Notes: generated by a model not told the origin, from the sequence alone. 20,789 nt of DNA from an uncultured Oscillospiraceae bacterium (GCA_934572445.1 CAKTLD010000027.1:1-20789); one strand, 5' to 3'; shown: positions 1 to 8,689, counted from the stretch's first letter. Numbers and translations: made by a program.

Positions 1-2
1 TC

Positions 3-686
3 GCCGACGCGACGCTTGCCGATCCGAGCGTTCCCGCTGAGGTCGCTGCGCGGGCAAAGCAGCTTGTTCGGCAGCGGTACGACACCCTTGCGGGCAGCGC
101 CGCGCAGTACGACGACTGGTACACAGACGTCTCCTTCCTCGGTGCGGAGACCCGCTATGAGGGTCTGACGCTGGAGGTTTACAGCTTCAGCCAGCATTAC
201 CACGCGCAAAAGCCGGAAAAAATCCTGCTCGCGGGCGGCACTGAGGTGGACGAGGACGGCTGGGCCATTCTGGACGGCGACACGGTCCTGGACGGTCCCT
301 ATATCGTCTGCCTCATGGACGGCGGCACGCGGCGCATATTAGAGGGCAGCATGAGCGGCGATTGCAGCACGGGCAGCCCCGCTTATTATGCCGATCTGAC
401 CGCGCTGCTGGCGAAAAACAATGTCCTCCGCCCCGACGCTCTGGACGGCGGCAGGCTGAAAGAGGCGATGAGCAGCGGCGGCAGCTTCCTCAACTGGCTG
501 GGTCAATACGACGCTGCCGAACAGGACCGCGCGCTCGAAAGGCTGAGCGCCTACCGCGCCTCGCTCACCGACAGCTACGACCTCGATATGTTCTCCCGCA
601 TCGTCACCTATCTGCTCGGCGACCGTGACGGCCTGACCGACGCGGGCCGCGCCGCGCAGGGGCGCTTCCGCGCGAAATTCGGATAA
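3..686 (+). CDS. C-terminal part of an unrecognised protein (5' end outside the window)
   Basis: The reading frame is open from the left edge to a TAA at 684-686, giving about 227 residues of a longer protein. An internal GTG at 246 is not the start, because the frame continues upstream with ordinary protein-like composition (for example the run AQYDDWYTDVSFLGAETRYE). The visible part is soluble and acidic, with no membrane segment. It mixes beta-type stretches (LTLEVYSF, GPYIVCLMDGG) with a helical C-terminal third (LNWLGQYDAAEQDRALERLSAY). I do not recognise a family. The missing N-terminus could carry a signal or lipoprotein peptide, which cannot be judged here. Confidence is high that it is coding and low for any function. 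Confidence 0.6.
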   Translation, partial: ADATLADPSVPAEVAARAKQLVRQRYDTLAGSAAQYDDWYTDVSFLGAETRYEGLTLEVYSFSQHYHAQKPEKILLAGGTEVDEDGWAILDGDTVLDGPYIVCLMDGGTRRILEGSMSGDCSTGSPAYYADLTALLAKNNVLRPDALDGGRLKEAMSSGGSFLNWLGQYDAAEQDRALERLSAYRASLTDSYDLDMFSRIVTYLLGDRDGLTDAGRAAQGRFRAKFG

Positions 687-944
687 GAGACGCCGTGTTT
701 TCTTTCCGCTCGCCCACGTTCTGACCTGAAACAGGAGAAACACACGGAAGCTTTTTCTGCCCGCGGCCCGGTGCGCTCGGAGGGCATCTTCGTTTGCGGC
801 GGCCTTCAGGAGGGCGCGAACGCCCCGATGCGCTGCGGCATCATCCGTGATCCGGATTCGTTTGAGGATCTGCTGAGCTGCGCGAGATGGCCGGGGCGGG
901 CATCATGCGCCTTGTCGGCCGGAAGTCTGACGGAGAGGACAGGC

Positions 945-1091
945 ATGCCTGCGGACCTGCTCGGGCAGATAAAGGAGATGGCCCGAAGCCGGCTTTGGGA
1001 AGAACTGAAAAGCCGCCGGCCGGATGATGTGGGAGCGATCGTTTGCGCGATCCGCTTTGAAGCTGCCATCCATGGGACAGAGACTGCCTGA
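945..1091 (+). CDS. possible small protein, 48 residues, unknown function
   Basis: An ATG at 945 is preceded by GGAGAGG at about 932-938, a good ribosome binding site at about 7-bp spacing. The 48-residue product (MPADLLGQIKEMARSRLWEE at the start) looks helical and charged. It stops at 1089-1091, directly ahead of a strong terminator. The same frame stays open back to a GTG at 771, which would give 106 residues, but that part has odd composition and no convincing ribosome binding site. No family is recognised. It could be a genuine small gene or the degraded tail of an older one. Confidence 0.35.
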   Translation: MPADLLGQIKEMARSRLWEELKSRRPDDVGAIVCAIRFEAAIHGTETA

Positions 1092-1108
1092 GCTGCCGTA
1101 ATATGCAG

Positions 1109-1145
1109 AAAACGTGCGAAGCCGTGTCCGGCTCCGCACGTTTTT
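1109..1145 (+). terminator. rho-independent terminator
   Basis: A 16-bp stem (arms 1109-1124 and 1129-1144) with one mismatch closes a TGTC loop and runs into TTTTT. The A-run on the left arm means it could also work on the minus strand. It ends transcription from the left and isolates tex. Confidence 0.85.
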
Positions 1146-1402
1146 AACATTTGCGATGGGGGTGCGGTGTCTGTGCGCCGTCCCGCCGCTTCCCTCCCGA
1201 ACGGGCCGCGCGGAGGAGACCGCCGGACCTCCGTGCCCGCCCTGAACGCCTTCGATCTGCGGGAGGATGCCTTGATTCCGGCGCTCTCGCAAATACTTTC
1301 ACTGGTATTTTTTGCCCTGCTGTGGTACGATAACCTGCAGCGGCCATGCCGCGCATCCCGTATTTTACCGGACGCTGTGTCCGTTCAACGAAAGGAATTC
1401 TT
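1146..1402. other. intergenic spacer upstream of tex, no gene seen
   Basis: This stretch, with the terminator just before it, has no convincing coding frame. The short open frames here are GC-rich and arginine/proline-heavy, without ribosome binding sites. It should hold the tex promoter. An extended -10-like TGTGGTACGAT lies at 1321-1331, but no -35 at proper spacing was found, so no promoter is called. Confidence 0.4.
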
Positions 1403-3562
1403 ATGGATATCATTCAAACGCTTGCCCAGGAGCTCGGCAAAAACGCACAGCATGTGGAAAACGTCGTGCGTCTGCTCGACGAGGGCAACACCATCCCCTT
1501 TATCGCCCGCTACCGCAAGGAGCTCCACGGCGCAATGGACGATACTTCGCTGCGCACGCTCGAAGAGCGGCTGCAATACCTCCGCGGCCTTGAAGAGCGC
1601 CGCGAGGCGGTGAAAAAGTCCATCGACGAGCAGGGCAAGCTGACAGAAGACCTCGCTGCCGCCATCGACAATGCCAAGACGCTCGCCGAGGTCGAAGACC
1701 TCTACCGCCCCTACAAGCAAAAGCGCCGCACCCGCGCCACGATGGCAAAGGAAAAGGGCCTCGAGCCACTCGCCGAACTTCTCTTCGCGCAGGAGCGTGA
1801 CTGCCCGCGGCCCGAGGACGCCGCGCGCGATTTTGTCGATCCCGAAAAGGGCGTCGAGACGGTTGAGGACGCCCTGCAGGGCGCGAGCGATATCATTGCC
1901 GAGCAGATCAGCGACGACGCCGCCATCCGCAAGAGCCTCCGTGCGCTCATTTCCCGTCAGGGCCAGCTTGTGAGCAGAGCCGCGACGGAGGACGACAGCG
2001 TGTATCGCCTATACTACGATTTTACACAGTCTGTCGCCCGCCTGCAGGGGCATCAGGTTCTCGCCATCAACCGCGGCGAAAAAGAGGGCATCTTGAAGGT
2101 CTCCATCGCGCTCGACCGCGAGCAGGCGCTCCCGCTGCTGCGCCGCGCAGTCGTGAAGCCCGGCTCCGCCGCGATGGAATTCGTCAAATCCGCTGCCGAG
2201 GACGCCTATGATCGCCTGATCTTCCCCTCGCTTGAGCGCGAGGTGCGAAACCAGCTCACCGAGCAGGCGGACGAGGGGGCCATCGGCCAGTTCGCGCTGA
2301 ATTTGAAGCCGCTTTTGATGCAGCCGCCGGTCAAGGGCAAGGTCACGATGGGCCTCGACCCCGGCTACCGCATGGGCTGCAAGGTCGCGGTCGTGGACGG
2401 CACGGGCAAGGTGCTCGACACCGCCGTGGTCTACCCGACCTACGGCGAGCGGCAGAAAAACGAGGCCATCGCCGCGCTCTCAAGGCTCATCAAAAAGCAC
2501 GGGGTGGAGCACATCGCCATCGGCAACGGCACGGCCAGCCGCGAGACCGAACAGATGGCCGTCGAGCTCATCCGCCAGGTGAATGAGAGCGGTGCGCATG
2601 TGAGCTACATGATCGTCTCCGAGGCGGGCGCGTCCGTGTACTCGGCGAGCAAGCTCGCCGCTGAGGAATTTCCGCAGTACGACGTGAACCTCCGCTCCGC
2701 AGTGTCCATCGCGCGGCGTTTGCAGGACCCGCTTGCCGAGCTCGTGAAGATCGATCCCAAGGCCATCGGCGTCGGGCAGTACCAGCACGACATGCCGCAA
2801 AAGCAGCTTGACGAGGCGCTCAGCGGCGTGGTCGAGGACTGCGTCAACGCCGTCGGCGTCGATATCAACACGGCGTCGCCGTCGCTTTTGCAGCGCGTGG
2901 CCGGTCTGAACGGCACGACAGCAAAAAACATTGTCGCGTACCGCGAGGAGAACGGTGCGTTCACCTCCCGCGCGCAGATCAAAAAGGTGCCGAAGCTCGG
3001 CCCCAAGGCCTTCCAGCAGTGCGCGGGCTTCCTGCGCGTGCCGGAGAGCAAAAGCGTTCTCGACAACACCGCCGTCCATCCCGAGAGCTACGACGCCGCA
3101 AAGGCCCTGCTCGACCTGACCGGCCACACGCTCGCCGACGTGAAAGACGGCAGGCTCGCCGACCTGCCCGAGCGCGTCAAAGCCTGCGGCGAGGAAAAGG
3201 CCGCAAATGAGATCGGCGTCGGCGTTCCCACGCTGCACGATATCGTCTCTGAGCTTCTAAAGCCCGGCCGCGATGTGCGCGACGAGCTGCCCAAACCCAT
3301 TTTGCGCACGGACGTTCTTGAGATGAAGGACTTAAAGCCCGGCATGGTGCTGACCGGCACGGTGCGCAACGTCATCGACTTCGGCGTGTTCGTGGACATT
3401 GGCGTGCATCAGGACGGCCTTGTCCACATCTCGCAGGTGTCGAACAAATTCATCAAGCACCCGTCCGAGGTCGTATCCGTTGGCGACGTGGTCAAGGTCG
3501 TCGTGCTGGAGGTCGACGAGAAGAAAAAGCGCATCAGTCTTTCCATGAAGCAGGCAAAATGA
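1403..3562 (+). CDS. tex: Tex family RNA-binding transcription accessory protein
   Basis: The 719-residue product is a normal length for Tex. Domains in order are the helical Tex N-terminal region (about 1-190, with NTIPFIARYRKELHGAMDD), a YqgF/RNase H-like domain (about 310-440, GLDPGYRMGCKVAVVDGTG), tandem helix-hairpin-helix motifs (about 480-560, VGVDINTASPSLLQRVAGLN) and a C-terminal S1 RNA-binding domain (about 640-712, TGTVRNVIDFGVFVDIGVHQ). Tex proteins are cytosolic nucleic-acid binding proteins with roles in transcription and RNA metabolism. The ATG at 1403 is chosen over an upstream in-frame ATG at 1346 because it has AAAGGA at 1391-1396 and begins with the conserved MDIIQTLAQELG. 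The gene appears monocistronic, with terminators on both sides. Confidence 0.95.
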   Translation: MDIIQTLAQELGKNAQHVENVVRLLDEGNTIPFIARYRKELHGAMDDTSLRTLEERLQYLRGLEERREAVKKSIDEQGKLTEDLAAAIDNAKTLAEVEDLYRPYKQKRRTRATMAKEKGLEPLAELLFAQERDCPRPEDAARDFVDPEKGVETVEDALQGASDIIAEQISDDAAIRKSLRALISRQGQLVSRAATEDDSVYRLYYDFTQSVARLQGHQVLAINRGEKEGILKVSIALDREQALPLLRRAVVKPGSAAMEFVKSAAEDAYDRLIFPSLEREVRNQLTEQADEGAIGQFALNLKPLLMQPPVKGKVTMGLDPGYRMGCKVAVVDGTGKVLDTAVVYPTYGERQKNEAIAALSRLIKKHGVEHIAIGNGTASRETEQMAVELIRQVNESGAHVSYMIVSEAGASVYSASKLAAEEFPQYDVNLRSAVSIARRLQDPLAELVKIDPKAIGVGQYQHDMPQKQLDEALSGVVEDCVNAVGVDINTASPSLLQRVAGLNGTTAKNIVAYREENGAFTSRAQIKKVPKLGPKAFQQCAGFLRVPESKSVLDNTAVHPESYDAAKALLDLTGHTLADVKDGRLADLPERVKACGEEKAANEIGVGVPTLHDIVSELLKPGRDVRDELPKPILRTDVLEMKDLKPGMVLTGTVRNVIDFGVFVDIGVHQDGLVHISQVSNKFIKHPSEVVSVGDVVKVVVLEVDEKKKRISLSMKQAK

Positions 3563-3607
3563 CGCCCGCGCAGAGAAAAACCGGGCGGATCGTATTCCAA
3601 TATATAG

Positions 3608-3637
3608 AAAAGAAGGCCCCTGAGGGCCTTCTTTTTT
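3608..3637. terminator. bidirectional terminator between tex and the amidase gene
   Basis: A perfect 12-bp stem (AAAAGAAGGCCC at 3608-3619 with GGGCCTTCTTTT at 3624-3635) closes a CTGA loop. T-runs follow on both strands, which suits two convergent genes. Confidence 0.9.
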
Positions 3638-3640
3638 GCT

Positions 3641-4870
3641 TTATGCTCCGGCCAGCGCGGCCGTTACGTCCAGAAGAACGTTCGCACCCGCGGCAAGGTC
3701 CGCGCTGCGCGTAAATTCCTTCGGATTGTGGCTGATGCCGTCCACGCTCGGCACAAAGATCATCGCCGTGGGGCAGATGCGCGCGAGCATCTGCGCGTCC
3801 TGCCCCGCGCCGGAGGTCATGCGGCGGCAGCTGAGCCCCCGCGCCGCGGCGGAGCGCTCCACGAGCCGCACGATGCCCTCGTCGAAGAGCACGGGCTCAA
3901 AGCGGCTGAGCCGCTCGGCGCGGATCGGCACGCCATCGGTCCGTTCCAGCTCGGCAAAATAGTCCGCGAGCGCCTGCTCCTGCGCGCGCAGATGCTGTTC
4001 GTCGGGATCGCGGATGTCCATGGTGAATACGGCCTTCGAGGGAATGACGTTGATGGCGTTTGGTTCAAAGGCGATGCAGCCCGTCGTGGCCACGGTGCGG
4101 CTGCCCTCGGCCTCACAGCGGCGGCGCATAAAGGTGATGACCTTCGCCGCGGCAACGCCTGCGTCCGCACGGTAGGCCGTCGGCGTTGTGCCGGCATGGT
4201 TCTGCACGCCCTTGATCGTGATGCGCTGCCAGGAAATGCCCTGCAAATTTTCCACCGCACCGATGGACACGCCCTCAGCGTCCATGATCGGCCCCTGTTC
4301 GATGTGCAGTTCCACGAACGCGCAGGGCTTCAGAAAGCCCGGGTCCACCGTGCCTTCATAGCCGATGCGCCGGAGCTCCTCGCCGAGTACCGTGCCGTCT
4401 GTGCCGACAGAGGCGAGCGCCTTGCCGAGCGGGTAGCCGCCCGCGTAGACGAGGGAGCCCATCATGTCGGGCGCGTAGCGCACGCCTTCCTCATTCGTGA
4501 ACGCGGCCACGGCGATGGAACGCGCGGGGGAAAAGCCCTCGGCCTTGAGCGTTTCCATGACCTCCAGCGCTGCAAGCACGCCTGCGCAGCCGTCGTACTG
4601 TCCCGCGTTGATGACTGTGTCGATGTGCGAGCCGAGCATCAGCGGCGCGGCGTCCGCGCGGTCCGCTGCTTTCCAGATGCCGAAGAGGTTGCCGATACGG
4701 TCCACCACGACGGTGAGCCCCGCCTCGCGCATCCATCGTGCGACGAGGTCGCGCCCCGCCTTGTCCTCGTCCGAGGCCGCAAGGCGCGTGCGCGCACCGT
4801 CCGGCCCGATGCCCGTTGCACCGAGCGCGTTCAGCCGTTCCATGAGCCGCTGTTCGTTGATCGTTCTCAT
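3641..4870 (-). CDS. M20-family amidase (N-carbamoyl-L-amino-acid hydrolase / allantoate amidohydrolase type)
   Basis: The 409-residue product is full length for the hydantoinase/carbamoylase branch of M20 metallohydrolases. These cytosolic enzymes release ammonia and CO2 from N-carbamoyl or ureido compounds. Expected two-metal ligands are visible: H82 in GSHIDTV, D93 in GQYDGCAGV, E128 in FTNEEGVRY, H189 in ELHIEQGP and H381 in GISHNPKEF. The dimerisation/lid domain sits between (QNHAGTTPTAYRADAG). The usual SGAGHDA motif reads SGAGQDA here, with Q357 in place of His. The ATG at 4870 has AAAGGAG about 8 bases upstream. It diverges from an AraC-type gene, its likely regulator. Allantoate, ureidoglycolate, N-carbamoyl amino acid or beta-ureidopropionate substrates cannot be told apart from sequence alone. 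Confidence 0.85.
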   Translation of the reverse strand: MRTINEQRLMERLNALGATGIGPDGARTRLAASDEDKAGRDLVARWMREAGLTVVVDRIGNLFGIWKAADRADAAPLMLGSHIDTVINAGQYDGCAGVLAALEVMETLKAEGFSPARSIAVAAFTNEEGVRYAPDMMGSLVYAGGYPLGKALASVGTDGTVLGEELRRIGYEGTVDPGFLKPCAFVELHIEQGPIMDAEGVSIGAVENLQGISWQRITIKGVQNHAGTTPTAYRADAGVAAAKVITFMRRRCEAEGSRTVATTGCIAFEPNAINVIPSKAVFTMDIRDPDEQHLRAQEQALADYFAELERTDGVPIRAERLSRFEPVLFDEGIVRLVERSAAARGLSCRRMTSGAGQDAQMLARICPTAMIFVPSVDGISHNPKEFTRSADLAAGANVLLDVTAALAGA

Positions 4871-4895
4871 TGTTCCCGCTCCTTTAACCTGAAAA

Positions 4896-4979
4896 TATCA
4901 TATTTGCGCTCTGATATCAGCAGTATACACGCTGTCTGTGTGCTTTTCTATCGGAATCGGAACGAATTTTATCATATTT
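4896..4979. repeat. two 10-bp direct repeats in the amidase-araC divergent region
   Basis: TATCATATTT occurs at 4896-4905 and again at 4970-4979, so the starts are 74 bases apart, close to seven helical turns. AraC-family proteins often bind spaced direct repeats. This is a candidate operator pair, not a demonstrated one. Confidence 0.35.
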
Positions 4980-4993
4980 TTCCCGTTTCACAC

Positions 4994-5021
4994 TTGCGCC
5001 CTGCGGAAAATGTGGTAGCAT
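4994..5021 (+). promoter_or_regulatory. candidate promoter of the AraC-type gene
   Basis: TTGCGC at 4994-4999 and TAGCAT at 5016-5021 are separated by 16 bp, and a TGTGG precedes the -10. The match is moderate. It lies 22 bases before the GTG start. Confidence 0.35.
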
Positions 5022-5042
5022 GAAGAAAAGGAGGTGCGCGCT

Positions 5043-5945
5043 GTGATCCGATCTCTGCCCCGATGCACGCGCCCGGGGGATGAATTTTACCTCACTGTTG
5101 ACGAGCAGCTGCGCGAACGGCTCACCCCGCTGGCGGATGATTTTCCGGTTTCCGTTTATACCCAGCATTACCGCCATACGGCGATGGACCGCGTGCCGCT
5201 GCACTGGCACGACGAGCTGCAGCTGACATGGGTGTTCCGGGGCGCGCTCGACTATTCCGTGGAGGGCCATCCCCTGTGTCTTGCCGACGATCGGCTCGTT
5301 GTCGTGAACCGCGGGCGGCTGCACGGTTCACAGACCGTGGGCGGCGATGCCGCGGCGCTGTGCGTCAACTTTTCGCCCGAGGTCTTCCACCCTTTGCTTC
5401 TGCGAAGATATATCCTGCCGCTGCTGGACGATCCGGCCTTTTCCCATGCGGTGCTGCCCCTGCGGCCCGAGTGGGCGGCGGCGCTGCGCGGCCTCTGCGC
5501 GCAGGAGCGTCAGCCGGACTGCTTTGCCGTCAGCAATTTTCTCGCCCAGGTCTTTGAGATGCTCACGCGCGACGGCGCGTCCGCCGTGGGACGACGGGAC
5601 GACGGCGGGGATGCCGCCGTTTTGCAGGCCGCGTTGGATGAGATCCACAGCAATTATGCCGCCCCTATTACCGTCAGCCGCCTGGCCGGCTGCGCGGCGG
5701 TCAATAAAAACCGCCTGAATGAGCTTTTCAAGCGCTACACCGGTATGACGCCCGCGCATTATCTGAACGATTACCGCCTTTACGCGGCCAAGTATCTGGT
5801 CATTTGTACCGACCATTCCATCACCGATATCTGCGCCGAGACGGGCTTTCGTCAGCTCAGTCATTTTATCGAGCAGTTCCGCCTGCGCTACGGCGCTTCT
5901 CCGCTGCGCTATCGCGCCGCGCATCAGGCGGAAAAAGAGGACTGA
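5043..5945 (+). CDS. AraC-family transcriptional regulator with N-terminal cupin
   Basis: The 300-residue DNA-binding regulator has an N-terminal cupin-like ligand domain (about 35-130, with RVPLHWHDELQLTWVFRG). A C-terminal pair of helix-turn-helix motifs follows (about 200-297, ITVSRLAGCAAVNKNRLNEL and ITDICAETGFRQLSHFIEQF), ending in the family-typical GASPLRYR. The GTG at 5043 is preferred because AAGGAGG at 5028-5034 sits 8 bases upstream. The alternative GTG at 5034 overlaps that ribosome binding site. It is divergent from the M20 amidase, so control of that gene by a nitrogen-compound effector is a reasonable inference. Confidence 0.9.
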   Translation: MIRSLPRCTRPGDEFYLTVDEQLRERLTPLADDFPVSVYTQHYRHTAMDRVPLHWHDELQLTWVFRGALDYSVEGHPLCLADDRLVVVNRGRLHGSQTVGGDAAALCVNFSPEVFHPLLLRRYILPLLDDPAFSHAVLPLRPEWAAALRGLCAQERQPDCFAVSNFLAQVFEMLTRDGASAVGRRDDGGDAAVLQAALDEIHSNYAAPITVSRLAGCAAVNKNRLNELFKRYTGMTPAHYLNDYRLYAAKYLVICTDHSITDICAETGFRQLSHFIEQFRLRYGASPLRYRAAHQAEKED

Positions 5946-5967
5946 TCTTTGATTAGTCCTCTTTTTT
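5932..5967. terminator. bidirectional terminator between araC-type gene and argH
   Basis: A stem of about 16 bp runs from AAAAAGAGGACT at 5932-5943 to AGTCCTCTTTTT at 5955-5966, extended inward by GATC/GATT with one wobble. T-runs occur on both strands. The left arm contains the araC-type stop codon. Confidence 0.85.
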
Positions 5968-5981
5968 GATTCGTTGCTTTT

Positions 5982-7370
5982 TCAGCCTGCCTGCTGCGCG
6001 CTCAGAAACGCCTTGACCGCCGCGATCTGTGCCTCGACCGACTTCGGCCCCGTGCCGCCCACGGAAACGCGGTTGGCCACGCAGTATTCCAGCGCGATGG
6101 CGGGGTAGACGTCCTCGTCAAAGTGCGCATCGTACTGCCGGAGCAGCTCGAGCGGCAGATCCTCGAGCACCGTGCAGTGCTCGATGCAGTGGGCCACAAG
6201 CTGGCCGACGGTCTTGTAGGCGCTGCGGAAGGGCACGCCCTTTTTCGTCAGATAGTCGGCAAGGTCCGTTGCGTTCAGGAAGCCCTTCTGTACCGCGCGG
6301 TACATCTCAAAGGTGCAGGCCTTCATCGTGGCGATCATCGGCGTGCAGACCTTCAGGCACATCTTCACGGTGTCCGCGCAGTCGAACACGGCCTCCTTGT
6401 CCTCCTGCATATCCTTGTTGTAAGCCAGCGGCAGACCCTTGAGCGTGGTCAGCAGTGCGATCAGGTCGCCGTATACGCGCCCCGTCTTGCCGCGGCAGAG
6501 CTCCGCCATGTCGGGATTCTTCTTCTGCGGCATGATAGACGAGCCTGTGGTGTAGGCGTCGTCCAGCTCGATGAAGTGGAACTCCCAGCTCGACCACAGC
6601 ACCAGCTCTTCGCACAGGCGCGAGAGATGCATCATCAGCATCGCGCAGGCCGAGAGAAATTCCACGCAGAAGTCACGGTCGCCGATGCCGTCGATGCTGT
6701 TCTGCGTCACGGCGGAAAAGCCGAGCTGCGCGGCCTCCCATTCGCGGTCGGTGGGGAAGCTCGTGCCCGCCAGCGCGCAGCAGCCGATGGGGGAGACATC
6801 CATGCGCTTTGCCGCGTCGTCCAGCCGCCCGATGTCGCGCTGCAGCATCATCGCGTAAGCCATCAGGTGATGGCCGAAGGTCACGGGCTGTGCGCGCTGC
6901 AAATGCGTGTAGCCCGGCATGATGGTCGCCTTGTAGTGCTCGGCCTGATCGGTGATGGCGGCGAGCAGACCAAGTGTCAGCGCACGGATCTCCGCCGTCT
7001 CGTCCTTCAGGTACAGGCGCAGGTCGAGCGCCACCTGATCGTTGCGTGAGCGCGCAGTGTGCAGCTTTTTGCCAAGATCGCCCAGCCGCTGCGTCAGCTC
7101 GGCCTCCACAAACATGTGGAGATCCTCCGCCGCGGGGTCAAAGGCGAGCTTGCCCTCCTCGATATCGGCCAGGATGCCCGCAAGGCCGCCCTGCAGCGCC
7201 TCGGCCTCCTGCTGCGTCAGGATGCCGCAGCGGCCCAGCATGGCCGCGTGTGCCATCGAGCCCATGATATCCTGGCGGTACATGCGGCAGTCAAAGTGAA
7301 TGGAGGAATCGAAATCGTCGGCGATCTGCGCCGTTTCCTTACTGGACCGTCCGGCCCACAGCTTTGCCAT
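5982..7370 (-). CDS. argH: argininosuccinate lyase
   Basis: The 462-residue cytosolic enzyme splits argininosuccinate into arginine and fumarate, the last step of arginine synthesis. The family signature GSSIMPQKKNPD (around 276-287) carries the catalytic flexible-loop serine. Other conserved blocks are TARSRNDQVALDLRLYL (about 105-121) and GYTHLQRAQP with the active-site histidine H156. Length is typical. The ATG at 7370 has AAAGGAG about 8 bases upstream. It follows argG by 21 bases, so the two form an argGH operon transcribed leftward and closed by the terminator at 5932-5967. Confidence 0.97.
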   Translation of the reverse strand: MAKLWAGRSSKETAQIADDFDSSIHFDCRMYRQDIMGSMAHAAMLGRCGILTQQEAEALQGGLAGILADIEEGKLAFDPAAEDLHMFVEAELTQRLGDLGKKLHTARSRNDQVALDLRLYLKDETAEIRALTLGLLAAITDQAEHYKATIMPGYTHLQRAQPVTFGHHLMAYAMMLQRDIGRLDDAAKRMDVSPIGCCALAGTSFPTDREWEAAQLGFSAVTQNSIDGIGDRDFCVEFLSACAMLMMHLSRLCEELVLWSSWEFHFIELDDAYTTGSSIMPQKKNPDMAELCRGKTGRVYGDLIALLTTLKGLPLAYNKDMQEDKEAVFDCADTVKMCLKVCTPMIATMKACTFEMYRAVQKGFLNATDLADYLTKKGVPFRSAYKTVGQLVAHCIEHCTVLEDLPLELLRQYDAHFDEDVYPAIALEYCVANRVSVGGTGPKSVEAQIAAVKAFLSAQQAG

Positions 7371-7391
7371 GCGGATACTCCTTTCTCTTGC

Positions 7392-8618
7392 TCAGTGGTT
7401 CAGCGTGCCCTGCTCCAGCGCGGCCTGCACCTTGGTCGGCAGTCCCCAGATGCTGATGAAGCCCGCGCTCGCCGCCTGGTCGAAGTCGCTCTCACCGAAG
7501 GTGACAAGTTCTTCGGAATATTGCGAATACGGCGAGGTGATGCCCGCGTTGATCATGTTGCCCTTGTAGAGCTTGAGCTTCACGGTGCCGGTGCAGAATT
7601 CGTTGGCCTTTTTGGCAAAGGCTGTCAGCGCCTCCTGCAGCGGGGAGTACCACTTGCCGTTGTAGATGAGGTCGGCATAGTCCACGGCGAGCTTGGCCTT
7701 CATGTGCGCCGTGTCCTTGTCAAGCGTCAGCATCTCCAGCTGCTCGTGTGCGTAGTAGAGGATAGTGCCGCCCGGGGTCTCGTAGATGCCGTGGTCCTTC
7801 ATGCCGATGAGGCGGTTTTCCACGATGTCGAGGATGCCGATGCCGTTTTCGCCGCCCAGCTTGTTGAGCGTGCGGATGATGTCGGATACCTTCAGCTTCT
7901 TGCCGTTCACGGCCACAGGCACGCCCGCTTCAAAGTCGATGGAGAGCTCGGTGGGTGCGTCGGGCGCCTTGTAGGGCGAAACGCTCATCTCGAGGAACAG
8001 CGGCTTGTCAAGATCCGGCTCGCCGGACGGGTCCTCAAGGTCGAGCCCTTCATGGCTCAGGTGCCAGAGGTTTTTGTCCTTGGAGTAGTTCGTCTCGCGG
8101 CTGATCTTGAGCGGGACGTGGTGCGCCTCGGCGTAGTCGATCTCTTCGTCGCGCGACTTCAGCTCCCACTCGCGCCACGGCGCGATGATCGGCATATCGG
8201 GTGCAAAACGCTTGATGGCGAGTTCAAAGCGGACCTGGTCGTTGCCCTTGCCTGTGCAGCCGTGAGCGATGGCATCTGCACCCTCGGCCTTGGCGATCTC
8301 GGCGAGCTTTTTGCCGATCACGGGGCGGGCGAAGGCCGTGCCCAGCAGGTACTTTTCATATTTGGCGTCCATCATCAGGGACGGCACGATGATCTCGTCG
8401 CACATCTCGTCCGTCAGGTCGGCGACGATCAGCTTGCTCGCGCCGGTCTTCAGTGCCTTTTCCTCAAGACCGTCCAGCTCGTCGCCCTGACCCACGTCAG
8501 CCGCCACGGCGATGATCTCAGGGTCATTATAATTTTCCTTCAGCCACGGGATGATGACCGAGGTGTCCAGCCCGCCGGAGTAGGCCAGCACGATCTTTTT
8601 GATGCTCTGCTTGTTCAT
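7392..8618 (-). CDS. argG: argininosuccinate synthase
   Basis: The 408-residue cytosolic enzyme joins citrulline and aspartate using ATP. The N-terminal pyrophosphatase-type ATP loop AYSGGLDTS is at residues 12-20. The body carries family blocks such as [20 protein letters not shown] and [18 protein letters not shown]. The ATG at 8618 is chosen over an in-frame ATG nine codons upstream because AAGGAG sits about 8 bases before it and the product then begins [16 protein letters not shown]. It is the first gene of argGH. No carbamoyltransferase or early arginine gene is in the window. Confidence 0.97.
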   Translation of the reverse strand: MNKQSIKKIVLAYSGGLDTSVIIPWLKENYNDPEIIAVAADVGQGDELDGLEEKALKTGASKLIVADLTDEMCDEIIVPSLMMDAKYEKYLLGTAFARPVIGKKLAEIAKAEGADAIAHGCTGKGNDQVRFELAIKRFAPDMPIIAPWREWELKSRDEEIDYAEAHHVPLKISRETNYSKDKNLWHLSHEGLDLEDPSGEPDLDKPLFLEMSVSPYKAPDAPTELSIDFEAGVPVAVNGKKLKVSDIIRTLNKLGGENGIGILDIVENRLIGMKDHGIYETPGGTILYYAHEQLEMLTLDKDTAHMKAKLAVDYADLIYNGKWYSPLQEALTAFAKKANEFCTGTVKLKLYKGNMINAGITSPYSQYSEELVTFGESDFDQAASAGFISIWGLPTKVQAALEQGTLNH

Positions 8619-8661
8619 AAGAAATTCTCCTTTTTGGAAAAACATTTATCAGATGTGCATG

Positions 8662-8689
8662 ATTATACACAATGAAACGCGGCTGCCAA
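8662..8689 (-). promoter_or_regulatory. argGH promoter with an overlapping palindrome
   Basis: On the minus strand TTGGCA (8684-8689) and a consensus TATAAT (8662-8667) are 16 bp apart, 43 bases upstream of the argG ATG. A 16-bp imperfect palindrome, GTGTATAATCATGCAC (8655-8670), overlaps the -10 and matches itself at 12 of 16 positions. It resembles an ArgR box in style, but it does not match the classical ARG-box consensus. Confidence 0.55.

Noticed and set aside
771..944. Upstream extension of the 48-residue ORF from a GTG at 771
   Set aside because: There is no convincing ribosome binding site at a suitable distance, and the composition is irregular. Only the 945 start is supported.
3728..5023. 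A 431-codon plus-strand open frame opposite the amidase
   Set aside because: It is antisense to a gene with all metal-ligand motifs. It is His/Arg/Ala-rich and continues into the control region.
8619..8661. Riboswitch or attenuator in the argG leader
   Set aside because: Only about 35 bases lie between the inferred transcription start and the ATG, too short for a known riboswitch or T-box.
7059..8675. A 538-codon plus-strand open frame opposite argH and argG
   Set aside because: It is antisense to two firmly identified arginine genes and spans their intergenic gap. The composition is typical of a shadow frame.
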